A DNA stretch of 64,000 nt, taken from Echinicola shivajiensis. GTDB taxonomy: Bacteria; Bacteroidota; Bacteroidia; Cytophagales; Cyclobacteriaceae. This document shows positions 26,578 through 35,805 of this stretch, in pieces. The notes below the pieces were generated by a model. The model saw only the letters and a list, made by a program, of their open reading frames with translations. It ran no database searches and was not told the origin of the DNA. Made by a program: the position numbers and the translations under genes. The DNA is taken from NCBI RefSeq assembly GCF_018642165.1, contig NZ_JAHHZM010000002.1, positions 515,624-579,623 on the forward strand, in the 5' to 3' direction. Numbering within the stretch: position 1 is the stretch's first letter; every line of letters begins with the position of its first letter.

Positions 26578-29040
26578 TTAAAATTCCTTTTCTCCAAATT
26601 CGCTTTTGATAAACCTAGATTTATTTTTGTTTCTGTTGAGCGTATAACTTATGTTGATCATAATCATATCGACTTCATATACGTAGTTGGTGGTGGTATA
26701 AAATTCTCCTGGTACCCAAGTGCTAATCCTTTGCTCATTGGTTTTCAATAAACCCATGTCCATATTTAACCATTGTAAAGTAGTACTTAGCCTGTCATCC
26801 AGAAAGGATTTCTTCACAGTCAAATTTGGAGAAAGAAATCCCGAATCCTCACCCTGTGCAGTATTTCTTTTGGAAAGATAATTGACCGACCATTGGAGGC
26901 TCATTGTAGAAGAAATATCAAAACTGGTATTGGCATTGATGGAATATATCCAGCTTGAACTGTCTATAGGTTTATTATCAAATTCACCTTTGATATTATA
27001 GCTATAAAGGTTAGCTCCTGCAAATACCTGCCACCAAGGAGTTGGGTTTAATTCCAGACCAGTTTCTAGTCCAATAGAGCGCCCTCTTCCTACATTGGAA
27101 TAAATCCTGTTGAGGATGGTGTCATTATAAACAGTATTTACCCTGTTGACCAAGTTTTGGACGTTACGGTAATAGGCGGTGGCAAAGAAGGAATTACTGC
27201 TAAAATCCTTTACCACACCTATTTCACCTAAGTCAATAAATTCAGGTAAAAGGGTAGGGTCACCCTGTTCGAGGGTTTCAGAATGCTCTCTTTCCGGGAA
27301 TGGGTTCATCTTAAAGGTGGTGGTTCTTTCCACTCTTTTGCTATAGGCAGCTTTTAACCTAAGCTCATCATTGACAGCGTACTGCAGGCTAGCAGATGGA
27401 TAAGGCTTGATAAAATCATAATAATAGGTTGTGTCCACTGTACCTGCTTTGTCTTTTAGGTCTAGTTCCCTGTCCATAAACTCAAGTCTCAAACCAGCAG
27501 CATAGCTCCATTTCCCCTTTTCTCCAGTCAATTGACCATAGGCAGAATGGATTTGCCTGCTAAGGTCCACATTGCTGGAAAATTCTGGTACCAATTCAAA
27601 CTCACCAGTTTCATTGTTTTTACGCTCATAAACAAAGTCACCTGTATGGTTCAAATTCCTAAACTGGTAACCTGCCTCAAATGTACCTATGCTCCATGGA
27701 GCAGCTTGATAGTCCAACTGTAACCGCGTACCATGTAAGGGATTATCATTGGTGTTATACTCGTCTTGGTAAACAAAGTCAGTGTCAGGATAACCAAGGT
27801 TTCTATTTGTAGTTGGTCCACCAAGCATGGTATATTCATACAGGAAAGAACTGCTTAATTTTGAATCATTTTTGAAGGTATGGCTATAATCAAAGCTTCC
27901 TAATACAAAATCACTTCTCCTGATTCGGAGATTTTCATTATAGTATTGCATGCTATAAATTTCCTCTCCATCTACCACTTGGTGGTTGTCATAATAAATG
28001 ATATCAGCTGTTCGGTCTTTGCTTCTTTTTCCTCCATAGAATCCAAGACTGAAATTATTGGCTTTATTAGGAGTGTATCCCACGGTGAACCGACCAGAAT
28101 AGGCTTTTTCTACAAAGCTTCTTTCTCCATCTGAGGGGAAGTAGGTGGTGGTATCTTCACGAATGGTATAAACATTCCCTTCTCTTCTTCCAGAAATATC
28201 ATTTCTCAGATAACTGGCACCCAATGAAAGGTCCCATTTATTTCTACGGTGATTAATGGTAAAGTCTGCCCCATAGCGCTTAGGGTTTTCCTTATTATCA
28301 TAAATTTCAATGCTAGGAGCACCGATTTTGGTGTTTATCTGAACAAAGGTGCCATCAGTAGCTCCTTTACTGGTAATGATATTGATCAAGCCAGCCTTGC
28401 CTTCTGGATCATACTTAGCAGATGGAGCAGTGACCAATTCAATGTTTTTAATACTGTTTGCTGGCAATTGACTAAGAATCATATTAGGATCTGATTGCAC
28501 GGGTTTACCATTAATCATCACCACAAAGCCTGTGGCTCCCCTGACAGAAATATCACCGTTTGCATTGATGCTGACTGAGGGTAGATTCCTTAAAACATCC
28601 ACAGCTGTTCCTCCTTGGCTAGCTTGGAAATTAGCTGCTTCAAATACCTGTCGGTCAATTTTATGCATGGTGGTGAATTTTTTTCCAGATACTTCGATTT
28701 CCTCCATTAATTGCTGGTTTGCAGAAAGAAGAATGGTATTCAAGTCTATTAATTTGGATTTTTCTAGGCTAATGTTGCTAATAATCTTTGTTTCATAGCC
28801 CATGAATTGGGCACTGAGATAATAGTTGCCTTTTTTCTGCGGACCAATGCTGAAACTTCCATCATCACCGGTTACAGTTCCAGCTACCAAAGAGCTGTCT
28901 GAAGCATCATAAAGTGCCACAGAGGCATACTCTAGGGGACTATGGTCCTCACCATCTACCAAGATTCCACGTATGCCGCTTTGGGCAAAAGTGAATTGAG
29001 AGATTAACACTAAAAAGAATGATAATAGGAACTTGTTCAT
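26578..29040 (-). CDS. TonB-dependent outer-membrane receptor (beta-barrel family 3 type)
   Basis: 820 residues. Signal peptide to about residue 19 (FTFAQ), then a carboxypeptidase-regulatory-like domain (GIRGILVDGEDHSPLEYASV, 22-41, through SIGPQKKGNYYLSAQFMGYE), a plug domain (GTAVDVLRNLPSVSINANGD, VSVRGATG-type region) and a large C-terminal barrel with alternating aromatic residues. Such receptors import polymers, siderophores or proteins. There is no SusD-like partner, so classical glycan uptake is unlikely. An AraC regulator is encoded 73 bases upstream on the same strand and probably controls it. Confidence 0.88.
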   Translation of the reverse strand: MNKFLLSFFLVLISQFTFAQSGIRGILVDGEDHSPLEYASVALYDASDSSLVAGTVTGDDGSFSIGPQKKGNYYLSAQFMGYETKIISNISLEKSKLIDLNTILLSANQQLMEEIEVSGKKFTTMHKIDRQVFEAANFQASQGGTAVDVLRNLPSVSINANGDISVRGATGFVVMINGKPVQSDPNMILSQLPANSIKNIELVTAPSAKYDPEGKAGLINIITSKGATDGTFVQINTKIGAPSIEIYDNKENPKRYGADFTINHRRNKWDLSLGASYLRNDISGRREGNVYTIREDTTTYFPSDGERSFVEKAYSGRFTVGYTPNKANNFSLGFYGGKRSKDRTADIIYYDNHQVVDGEEIYSMQYYNENLRIRRSDFVLGSFDYSHTFKNDSKLSSSFLYEYTMLGGPTTNRNLGYPDTDFVYQDEYNTNDNPLHGTRLQLDYQAAPWSIGTFEAGYQFRNLNHTGDFVYERKNNETGEFELVPEFSSNVDLSRQIHSAYGQLTGEKGKWSYAAGLRLEFMDRELDLKDKAGTVDTTYYYDFIKPYPSASLQYAVNDELRLKAAYSKRVERTTTFKMNPFPEREHSETLEQGDPTLLPEFIDLGEIGVVKDFSSNSFFATAYYRNVQNLVNRVNTVYNDTILNRIYSNVGRGRSIGLETGLELNPTPWWQVFAGANLYSYNIKGEFDNKPIDSSSWIYSINANTSFDISSTMSLQWSVNYLSKRNTAQGEDSGFLSPNLTVKKSFLDDRLSTTLQWLNMDMGLLKTNEQRISTWVPGEFYTTTNYVYEVDMIMINISYTLNRNKNKSRFIKSEFGEKEF

Positions 29041-29113
29041 GATTGCATTTTATTTCATGCAAATTTACATTCTACAGAATTTTGATGACGGTAATTATTT
29101 CCCAAAAATGGTA

Positions 29114-29920
29114 TTATTGGGCATTTGCCTTACTTCTGTAATCCAACGGTGTAAGGGTAGTGGAAGATTTGAAAAACTTCACAAAGTTTGAAGAATCTGT
29201 AAAGTTTAAAAGATGGGCTATCTCCGATACATTATTGTTAGTATGTGCCAAGAGGTTTTTCGCTTCCATCAATATTCTTTCTTTGATCAATTCTTTAGCT
29301 GTGGCATTGACGGCTGCTTGACAGGTTTTATTCAATTTCTTTACAGAAATTTCCATTAGCTTGGCATAGTCTTCAGTATTTTTTAACTCCATGAAATGTT
29401 CATTGAGCAAGTTTTTAAAATGATAAAAGTCAGAGGCCTCCTTTGGATCTGTTTTTTTACTTTGGGTGGAGTATCCAAAGCCTTTTAAAACAATCAGGTT
29501 CAGGAAAGCCGAAAGAATATCCAAACTCTCAGCAGCTTTGAACTCTCGATAGAATTCTTCGAGCATCTTAAAGAATTCCCCATTGTCTTCAATGCTGAAT
29601 TGTTTGGGAAAGTTAAAGAGGTAGTTTTGAGCCTTTGGGTAAAGTGAAAGTATTTCCTCTTTAAAAAGAATCACGAAGCCATCAGGGATTTTGGAAAAAT
29701 CCCAACAGTGAACCTGTCCGGGACCTAGGTAAAATCCAGTGGGAGGAAGTACCTCAAAAGTGTCGTCACCAATGGTATGTTGACCAGCACCTTGAAATAA
29801 AAATATTAGTTCATGATATCCTGCATGCTTATGTGGCTTGGTTGGCTTAATAACAGGTTTCATTCTGGAAACCTTGATTAATTGCTCCTCAGGTAACTTT
29901 TTATTTGAAGTAAATTCCAT
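29114..29920 (-). CDS. AraC-family transcriptional regulator with cupin sensor domain
   Basis: 268 residues. The first half forms a cupin (HKHAGYHELIFLFQGAGQHT, PTGFYLGPGQVHCWDF). The second half carries the two helix-turn-helix motifs, with MEISVKKLNKTCQAAVNATA and FTDSSNFVKFFKSSTTLTPL, the AraC signature. The ligand is unknown. The next gene downstream on the strand is the TonB receptor, so the two likely form a unit in which the regulator senses what the receptor brings in. Confidence 0.87.
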   Translation of the reverse strand: MEFTSNKKLPEEQLIKVSRMKPVIKPTKPHKHAGYHELIFLFQGAGQHTIGDDTFEVLPPTGFYLGPGQVHCWDFSKIPDGFVILFKEEILSLYPKAQNYLFNFPKQFSIEDNGEFFKMLEEFYREFKAAESLDILSAFLNLIVLKGFGYSTQSKKTDPKEASDFYHFKNLLNEHFMELKNTEDYAKLMEISVKKLNKTCQAAVNATAKELIKERILMEAKNLLAHTNNNVSEIAHLLNFTDSSNFVKFFKSSTTLTPLDYRSKANAQ

Positions 29921-30289
29921 TACTGACTAATCTATAATTTTATTCCTGACTTTAAGGAGGTCTAAATTACGATCAATTACTCAATTTGATAGATTTCTTT
30001 TATGAGTGGTAAACGAGGAAGTAATATTTTTTAATATCTATGACCAAAAGCTGTTCCTGATTTTAATCAGGAACGCTGATAACGGGGGATTTAAAATCCC
30101 CTAATATTAATTATTCCACATTGCAAATGTGGAATAGCATTGTAACTTATTCTTAAAAGCTAATCAAAAGCTGTTCCTGATTTGCAATCAAGAACTCAAA
30201 TAATATGGGATTTTAAACCCCGTCATATTAGCTCTTCAACATTTTAAATGTGGAAGAGCATAGGTTAGTTTTATCCATGAAAGAATAGT
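29921..30289. other. 369-base intergenic stretch filled with palindromic repeats
   Basis: No gene. About 100 bases next to 29920 are regulatory leader; most of the rest is the tandem three-hairpin repeat described separately. Confidence 0.6.
30046..30257. repeat. Two tandem copies of a three-hairpin repeat cassette
   Basis: Copy 1: GTTCCTGATT/AATCAGGAAC at 30053-30074, GGGGATTT/AAATCCCC at 30085-30101 and ATTCCACATT/AATGTGGAAT at 30113-30135. Copy 2 starts 120 bases later with the same AAAAGCTGTTCCTGATTT and repeats the order (first hairpin degraded, then GGGATTTTAAACCCC-like, then CTCTTCAACATT...AATGTGGAAGAG). Each stem is centred on an ATTT..AAT core. A related first and second hairpin recurs near 43041. 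Confidence 0.78.
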
Positions 30290-31213
30290 TTAGCGTTGAT
30301 CTATAAACTTCTGATAATATTGCTCGATTTCTTTGAGGCTAAGGTGATTGTGGACCAACAATTGGTTTCTAAAAATAAGTGGTTCACCAAGAGGTAAGCT
30401 AATAGGCGAGCGGCCAGGAAAGGCCATGTTTTGCATGCTGTTGGCTTTTCTTAGTATCCATCCTTTATATTGTGGCAATTTTTCGGGTTCACCCATGATT
30501 ATAATTCCAGAGTTTGATTTTCCATTGAAGGAACCCGAGAGGTTCATCCAAGGGCCTGCCTGAACTGGGAGGTTTTGGGGAGTGATTTCCTTCCCATCGG
30601 AAGAGAATTTGATATCTTTTGGTAATTTGATACGGGGTGAGAAACCACCATAGCCCTTTTCATCTTCTGAACCGCCCAATTCTAAGTGGTCTACAAGTGA
30701 AGTGAGCGTAATTTCGAATTGAAGCATATATGCTTCATTTTCATAATTTTTGTAGGTAATCTTAATATTTTCCTTTAAAACAGGCTTTTGGTCAAGACTA
30801 TCGGAAATCCATATTACCTCAGCTTCAAGCTCTGCAATATTATCATTTATATTGGTGTTAGTATTTTTAACCTCCCAACTGATACCTTCGCAAAACCAAG
30901 GATCGGCGATTCGTTGTCCATTTACATAGAGTTGATGCCAAGTCCAGAAAATGCCTCTATGATGAAAATGATCTTCAGGAAAATCCTCCGTCAGTACCTC
31001 TCCATCCAATCCATATAAAGGATGGATATAATTGGCTCTAGGGTATTTGCCATTTAGGCTTTTGGTAGCTGTTTGATAGAAAAAACGGGCTTTACCATTT
31101 TCTGAAAGTAAGATACCATCAGAAGTCTTTTGGAAGGAGAGGTTTTGTCCAAAAAGGGTAGTGGTACTGAAAAAGGCTAAAATTAATAAAAGTTTGAAAA
31201 GGCACTTATCCAT
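30290..31213 (-). CDS. DUF6807 (PmoA-like) secreted protein
   Basis: 307 residues with a signal peptide ending near SFQ (LLLILAFFSTTTLFGQ). The segment ANYIHPLYGLDGEVLTEDFP (about 60-79), then HFHHRGIFWTWHQLYVNG (about 82-99), is the hallmark of the family annotated as PmoA or DUF6807. These proteins are common in Bacteroidota and Planctomycetes near sugar-degrading genes, but no enzymatic activity is firmly known to me. The gene is alone between two repeat-filled gaps. Possible envelope location follows from the signal peptide. Confidence 0.84.
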   Translation of the reverse strand: MDKCLFKLLLILAFFSTTTLFGQNLSFQKTSDGILLSENGKARFFYQTATKSLNGKYPRANYIHPLYGLDGEVLTEDFPEDHFHHRGIFWTWHQLYVNGQRIADPWFCEGISWEVKNTNTNINDNIAELEAEVIWISDSLDQKPVLKENIKITYKNYENEAYMLQFEITLTSLVDHLELGGSEDEKGYGGFSPRIKLPKDIKFSSDGKEITPQNLPVQAGPWMNLSGSFNGKSNSGIIIMGEPEKLPQYKGWILRKANSMQNMAFPGRSPISLPLGEPLIFRNQLLVHNHLSLKEIEQYYQKFIDQR

Positions 31214-31527
31214 GGTTTGATTGTTAATTCAAGCCTTAAATTAATGTATATCTTTGATTCTACGAGATGGTGGATAGATAATTTTCTTGAACAGGCAGTA
31301 CAGTACCCTATGGTGATATTAAATCTATAAAAGTCGTTTTTGATAAATTAGACTATAATAAAAAAGGCTGTCTCAAAAGTTTCGGTCATTGTGAATCCGA
31401 TAAATATCGGCAGAAGCAATTTCCTCATACGCGCAATGAAAGCATGTTGAGATCACTTCGTTTTACTCGTGATGACGGATTCTTTAGTTTGAGACAGCCT
31501 CTTGAATATTCTTAAGCTGAATACAAC
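31214..31527. other. 314-base intergenic stretch with a MITE-like element
   Basis: The left part is leader for the DUF6807 gene. The right part is the inverted-repeat element at 31365-31500. No gene is supported. Confidence 0.6.
31365..31500. mobile_element. MITE-like element, AGGCTGTCTCAAA ends (copy 1)
   Basis: 136 bases with perfect 13-base terminal inverted repeats AGGCTGTCTCAAA / TTTGAGACAGCCT. It contains no transposase. The inside shows the known Bacteroidota repeat style (GAAGCAATTTCC, GATCACTTCGTTTTACTCG). A second copy lies at 49096-49236. Confidence 0.75.
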
Positions 31528-32496
31528 TTATTTTCTAGCGATAGCTTTTTTAGCTGCTTTCACAATATTGTCAGCATTCAATCCATATTTTTCCAATAGA
31601 TCAGTTGGCGTTCCTGATTCACCGAATGAATCATCCACACCAATGAATTCCTGGGGAGATGGGTTGTTTCTGGCCAAAGTTTGGGCAACACTGTCACCTA
31701 GACCACCATTATATTGGTGCTCTTCAGCAGTAACACAAGCACCAGTTTTAGCTACAGATTCCAAGATGGCTTCAGTATCCAAGGGTTTGATGGTGTGGAT
31801 ATTGATCACCTCAGCGCTGATACCTTCTTCTCTTAGTTTAGCTTCGGCTACTACAGCTTCCCATACCAAATGACCTGTGGCAAAGATGGTTACATCTGTA
31901 CCTTCGATCATTTTCCAAGCCTTGCCGATTTCAAATTTTTGGTCAGCAGGAGTAAAGATAGGCCATTTTGGACGGCCAAACCTCAAATAAACAGGACCTT
32001 CATATTCAGCGATGGCCATAGTAGCTGCTTTTGTCTGATTGTAATCACAAGGGTTGATTACAGTCATATTTGGCAACATTCTCATCATGCCCAAATCTTC
32101 AAGAATCTGGTGGGTAGCTCCATCTTCTCCCAAAGTCAACCCGGCGTGGGAAGCACAGATTTTAACATTTTTCTCAGAATAGGCAATCGACTGACGAATT
32201 TGGTCATAAACACGTCCAGTAGAGAAGTTGGCAAAGGTTCCGGTAAAAGGAATTTTACCATTGATGCTCATACCAGCCGCTAAGCCCATCATATTGGCTT
32301 CAGCAATACCTACCTGAAAGAACCTTTCTGGGAATTCTTTCTGGAAGGCACCCATTTTAAGTGATCCGATAAGATCAGCGCAAAGTCCCACTACATTTGG
32401 GTTTTTACGTCCTGCTTCTAGCAAGCCATCTCCAAATCCAGAACGGGTGTCTTGCTTTTCTGTATAGGTAAATTTAGTTTCTAAAGTCTTTTCCAT
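31528..32496 (-). CDS. Transketolase, C-terminal subunit
   Basis: 322 residues from ATG at 32496, chosen because the seven codons upstream of it belong to the leader. It covers the pyrimidine-binding and C-terminal domains: LIGSLKMGAFQKEFPERFFQ (about 42-61), VGIAEANMMGLAAGMS (with the ThDP-activating glutamate) and HAGLTLGEDGATHQILEDLG. Together with the N-terminal subunit it forms the split transketolase usual in many Bacteroidota, moving two-carbon units in the pentose-phosphate pathway. It starts 66 bases after its partner gene on the same strand. Confidence 0.93.
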   Translation of the reverse strand: MEKTLETKFTYTEKQDTRSGFGDGLLEAGRKNPNVVGLCADLIGSLKMGAFQKEFPERFFQVGIAEANMMGLAAGMSINGKIPFTGTFANFSTGRVYDQIRQSIAYSEKNVKICASHAGLTLGEDGATHQILEDLGMMRMLPNMTVINPCDYNQTKAATMAIAEYEGPVYLRFGRPKWPIFTPADQKFEIGKAWKMIEGTDVTIFATGHLVWEAVVAEAKLREEGISAEVINIHTIKPLDTEAILESVAKTGACVTAEEHQYNGGLGDSVAQTLARNNPSPQEFIGVDDSFGESGTPTDLLEKYGLNADNIVKAAKKAIARK

Positions 32497-32562
32497 TTTT
32501 TGATCTGTTAAGCCCAAGCAATCTGAACTGATCAGGGATTGGGCGGTTAACTGTTTTGTTGA

Positions 32563-33414
32563 TTAATAGTCACCAAGGGTTTCTTCCAACTGACCCAAGG
32601 CATTCTCCAATTGTTCATCACTTGGAGCGATTCCGTGCCACTTGTGTGTACCGACCATAAAATCAACGCCGTATCCCATTTCAGTATGAAGCAGGTTCAG
32701 TACCGGCTTTCCTTTACCCAATAGTGTTTTGGCATATGCCAAACCAGCTACTACTGATTCCATGTCATTACCTTTTAGGGTATCAATAACTTCCCATCCG
32801 AAAGCTTCCCATTTTGATTTCAAATCCTGTAGGCTCATTACAGCTTCTGTAGGACCATCTATTTGCTGGCCGTTGAAGTCAATGGTAGCAATCAGATTGT
32901 CCACTTTATGGTGAGGAGCATACATGGCAGCTTCCCAGATTTGGCCTTCCTGCTGCTCACCATCTCCCATCAAGGCGTATACTATGCCCTCATCTCCGTC
33001 TATTTTTTTTGCTTGGGCAGCACCAATGGCTACAGAAAGTCCTTGACCCAAAGATCCAGAGGCAATTCTGATACCTGGAAGTCCTTCCTCAGTGGCTGGG
33101 TGACCTTGTAATCTGCTATCGATCTTTCTAAAAGTCTTTAGCTCTTCTGTATTGAAATATCCGCTTCTGGCCAAAACACTGTACCATACAGGTGAAATGT
33201 GACCATTTGAAAGGAAGAAAAGGTCTTCCCCTTTACCTTCCATGCTGAAGTTGGATTTATGATTCATTTGGTTGAAGTACAGTGCCACGAAAAATTCTGT
33301 ACATCCCAAAGAAGCACCTGGGTGCCCTGATTGTACTTCGTGAACCATACGTAAAATGTCCCGTCTCACTTGTGAGGCAGTCTTTTTTAGTTGTTCGGTG
33401 GATAGCTTTTCCAT
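32563..33414 (-). CDS. Transketolase, N-terminal (ThDP-binding) subunit
   Basis: 283 residues with the pyrophosphate-binding motif YALMGDGEQQEGQIWEAAMY (about 145-164, GDG...N-type with Q replacing N at the end), GHPGASLGCTEFFVALYF at the front and the histidines of SGHPG and GTHKWHG. It supplies the thiamine diphosphate diphosphate-binding half of transketolase. It is transcribed with bcp 10 bases upstream and the C-terminal subunit downstream. Confidence 0.93.
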   Translation of the reverse strand: MEKLSTEQLKKTASQVRRDILRMVHEVQSGHPGASLGCTEFFVALYFNQMNHKSNFSMEGKGEDLFFLSNGHISPVWYSVLARSGYFNTEELKTFRKIDSRLQGHPATEEGLPGIRIASGSLGQGLSVAIGAAQAKKIDGDEGIVYALMGDGEQQEGQIWEAAMYAPHHKVDNLIATIDFNGQQIDGPTEAVMSLQDLKSKWEAFGWEVIDTLKGNDMESVVAGLAYAKTLLGKGKPVLNLLHTEMGYGVDFMVGTHKWHGIAPSDEQLENALGQLEETLGDY

Positions 33415-33424
33415 TTTAAAGGAA

Positions 33425-33874
33425 TTAATTAAGTATTTGATTTGAATGTTCTTTTGTTTTTACTTTCTCAATGATCTCGGCAATTTTACCTTCCTCATCA
33501 ATGACAAAGGTGGTTCTTACAGTGCCCATATAGGTTCTACCATAATTGTTTTTTTCTCTCCAAGTGTTGTAGAGATTGTGTACCTTTTTGTCTTCATCCG
33601 CTATCAAAGAGAAAGGAAGCTCATGTTTTTCAATGAACTTTTGATGGGATTTTTCTGAGTCTGTACTGATTCCGAAGACCACATAGCCTGCGTTGATCAG
33701 TGCATCATAGTTATCTCTTAGGTTACAAGCTTGGGTAGTACAGCCAGGAGTGTTGTCCTTGGGATAAAAATATAAAACCACTTTTTTGCCTTTGTAGTCA
33801 GATAGTTTCACTGTGCTGCCATCTTCAATTTTGGCTTCAAAATCTGGGGCTTGCATTCCTACTTCCAGTGCCAT
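33425..33874 (-). CDS. bcp: Thiol peroxidase Bcp (thioredoxin-dependent peroxiredoxin)
   Basis: 149 residues. The PrxQ motif PKDNTPGCTTQACNLRD contains the peroxidatic C45 and resolving C50, five residues apart, which is the classic Bcp layout. It removes hydrogen and organic hydroperoxides using thioredoxin. The stop lies 10 bases before the transketolase N-subunit, an unusual partner, suggesting shared expression rather than shared chemistry. Confidence 0.93.
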   Translation of the reverse strand: MALEVGMQAPDFEAKIEDGSTVKLSDYKGKKVVLYFYPKDNTPGCTTQACNLRDNYDALINAGYVVFGISTDSEKSHQKFIEKHELPFSLIADEDKKVHNLYNTWREKNNYGRTYMGTVRTTFVIDEEGKIAEIIEKVKTKEHSNQILN

Positions 33875-33939
33875 GTTGTTTCGTCTTTTAGGTTAAGTGT
33901 TTTTTTGACAATTAAAGTTCTCAATTATTTTTTTAAATT

Positions 33940-35805
33940 CTAGAGTTTTCTTGAAAAAACTTTAGAATTTCCTGCATTATCTGTGACTTTTAACTCAAAT
34001 TGGCCTTTAAAAGGCTCTTTTGAGGTTCGCTGGGTCCAAATAACCCTGCTTTTATGTTCATATCGCATGATAACCCATTTTCCATCTATTCGTGCTTCGA
34101 AGTCTTTAATTCCGGATCTATTATCATCAATAACGAATCTTAAACTTGAAGAATTGACCCTTACAGGCCTTATACTTGGAGGGGTATTGTCTTCAGCGAG
34201 TACAAAAGTACCAAATTTTTTGGTTTTAAAGGTGAAATGGTCACCTTCCCATTCTCCTCCCAAGAATTGCTTCCAGCCATTTTCATAAAGTTGGTAGGCA
34301 TGTATATGCTCACGCTCTCCCGAATAGTCAGAAACATCCATACTTACCTCTATCTCATTTCTTAGGTAGTCATCCTGATTGTTGTTTATTTTGATAGAAG
34401 GTCTTCCATCATAGCTGCCTCTTTCAGTACTTAGGAAGAGACTTTCCAGTAATGATTCCTTATCAAATCTGATATGGGTATATCCATCACTGAAAGAATG
34501 TTCCTTGTTAAATGGTATTTTTGCTTGTATTCCTGGGTAAATCATTTCTGTACACACATCGATAGAATCAGGTACCCCATATTCCATATCCCAAATATAT
34601 GTTCTATATCTAGGGTCCTCATAGGAAAGCATCACATCTAGCATCAATCCATCTACATAAAACTTAGCTAACTTATGCTGTTCTGTTTTATCTGTTCTAA
34701 GGATCATCCAATTATGATGAAATTCGACCTTTTTGCTGGAGCGGCTGTTATACCTAATATCATAATTAGGTGCATCCCCCTTAAATTTTATGTCGAGGTC
34801 AGTTTTGTTGCCAAAAACGTCTTCCAATTTTACCTGGACATTTTTTACACTGTCTGGGCTGACCTCAATGGCTCCACTATGTAGCTGATTGGGGCTGTAA
34901 TAGTCAAATTGATTATAGGCTGTTGTATAAAGCTTGGTATAGCTGTTTTGATGGGTATGGGATAGTAGGAAACGGCCAAGGTTAAAATCTACCTTGTCTA
35001 CATTGACATCAAAGGTCTTCTGTCCATCCTCATAAATTTCGAAGTGCGGAAAGCCATTTCTATTATATGCACCATCCAGTTTGTCATAGCCTCTTACTTC
35101 TATCCCTACCTTGCCAGTAATATGGATAGGTTGGTCTACCACATATTTGTTGCCTCGGAAATTGGCCCTAATTACGGTCCTCTCAAACTTTCCGTTGATC
35201 CTACTGTCAAGTTCTAAGGGCGTAAGGGCTATTGAAGTAAGGGTAGGAGGAGTGTTGTCCTCAATTTCCTGAAAACCATATTTCAAAGGGTCCACGGCTC
35301 TGTCCAAAGAATCTCTGATTTCAAAATGTAAATGTGGGCCACCTGAACTTCCCGTATTTCCCGAATAGGCAATTACATCCCCTTTTTTTACAGGTAGCGC
35401 ATTGGATTCAGGGAAGATTTCCAGTTCGTTCTGCTCAGCATCAATCATCTTTCCCCACATAAAATCGGCTATATGGTCATTGAAGTCTTTTAAATGTCCA
35501 TATAAGGAGAACATGCCATTGGTATGCTTGAGAATAAGAAGGTTACCATAGCCAAAGGAAGATATCTTCATTCTGTAAACTTCTCCATCAGCCACGGCAT
35601 AAACAGGAAGTCCCTGTCTACCTTCCGTTTTTATATCAATTCCGGTATGGAAATGGTTTGGGCGTATTTCACTCATGTTCCCGGAAAGGTAGTTACGCTC
35701 TCCCGGCTTGATGGGGAATTGAAAATAATCTATTTTCAATTGGGCAATAGCAGGCACTGAACAGCCCCATAAAAGGAATATCAGCAGGAACTTATTTAAT
35801 CTCAA
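33940..35805 (-). CDS. M23-family (LytM) peptidase, secreted
   Basis: 621 residues. A signal peptide (LLIFLLWGCSVPAIAQ) precedes an N-terminal LytM zinc domain: NHFHTGIDIKTEGRQGLPVY (about 50-69) and GGPHLHFEIRD (about 155-165). The remaining 450 residues are beta-rich, with no clear further enzyme motif; they likely fold as extra binding domains. The enzyme would cleave peptidoglycan cross-bridges in the periplasm. The start overlaps the end of the upstream FAH gene by 14 bases, so translation is coupled; bcp follows 65 bases later. Confidence 0.87.
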   Translation of the reverse strand: MRLNKFLLIFLLWGCSVPAIAQLKIDYFQFPIKPGERNYLSGNMSEIRPNHFHTGIDIKTEGRQGLPVYAVADGEVYRMKISSFGYGNLLILKHTNGMFSLYGHLKDFNDHIADFMWGKMIDAEQNELEIFPESNALPVKKGDVIAYSGNTGSSGGPHLHFEIRDSLDRAVDPLKYGFQEIEDNTPPTLTSIALTPLELDSRINGKFERTVIRANFRGNKYVVDQPIHITGKVGIEVRGYDKLDGAYNRNGFPHFEIYEDGQKTFDVNVDKVDFNLGRFLLSHTHQNSYTKLYTTAYNQFDYYSPNQLHSGAIEVSPDSVKNVQVKLEDVFGNKTDLDIKFKGDAPNYDIRYNSRSSKKVEFHHNWMILRTDKTEQHKLAKFYVDGLMLDVMLSYEDPRYRTYIWDMEYGVPDSIDVCTEMIYPGIQAKIPFNKEHSFSDGYTHIRFDKESLLESLFLSTERGSYDGRPSIKINNNQDDYLRNEIEVSMDVSDYSGEREHIHAYQLYENGWKQFLGGEWEGDHFTFKTKKFGTFVLAEDNTPPSIRPVRVNSSSLRFVIDDNRSGIKDFEARIDGKWVIMRYEHKSRVIWTQRTSKEPFKGQFELKVTDNAGNSKVFSRKL

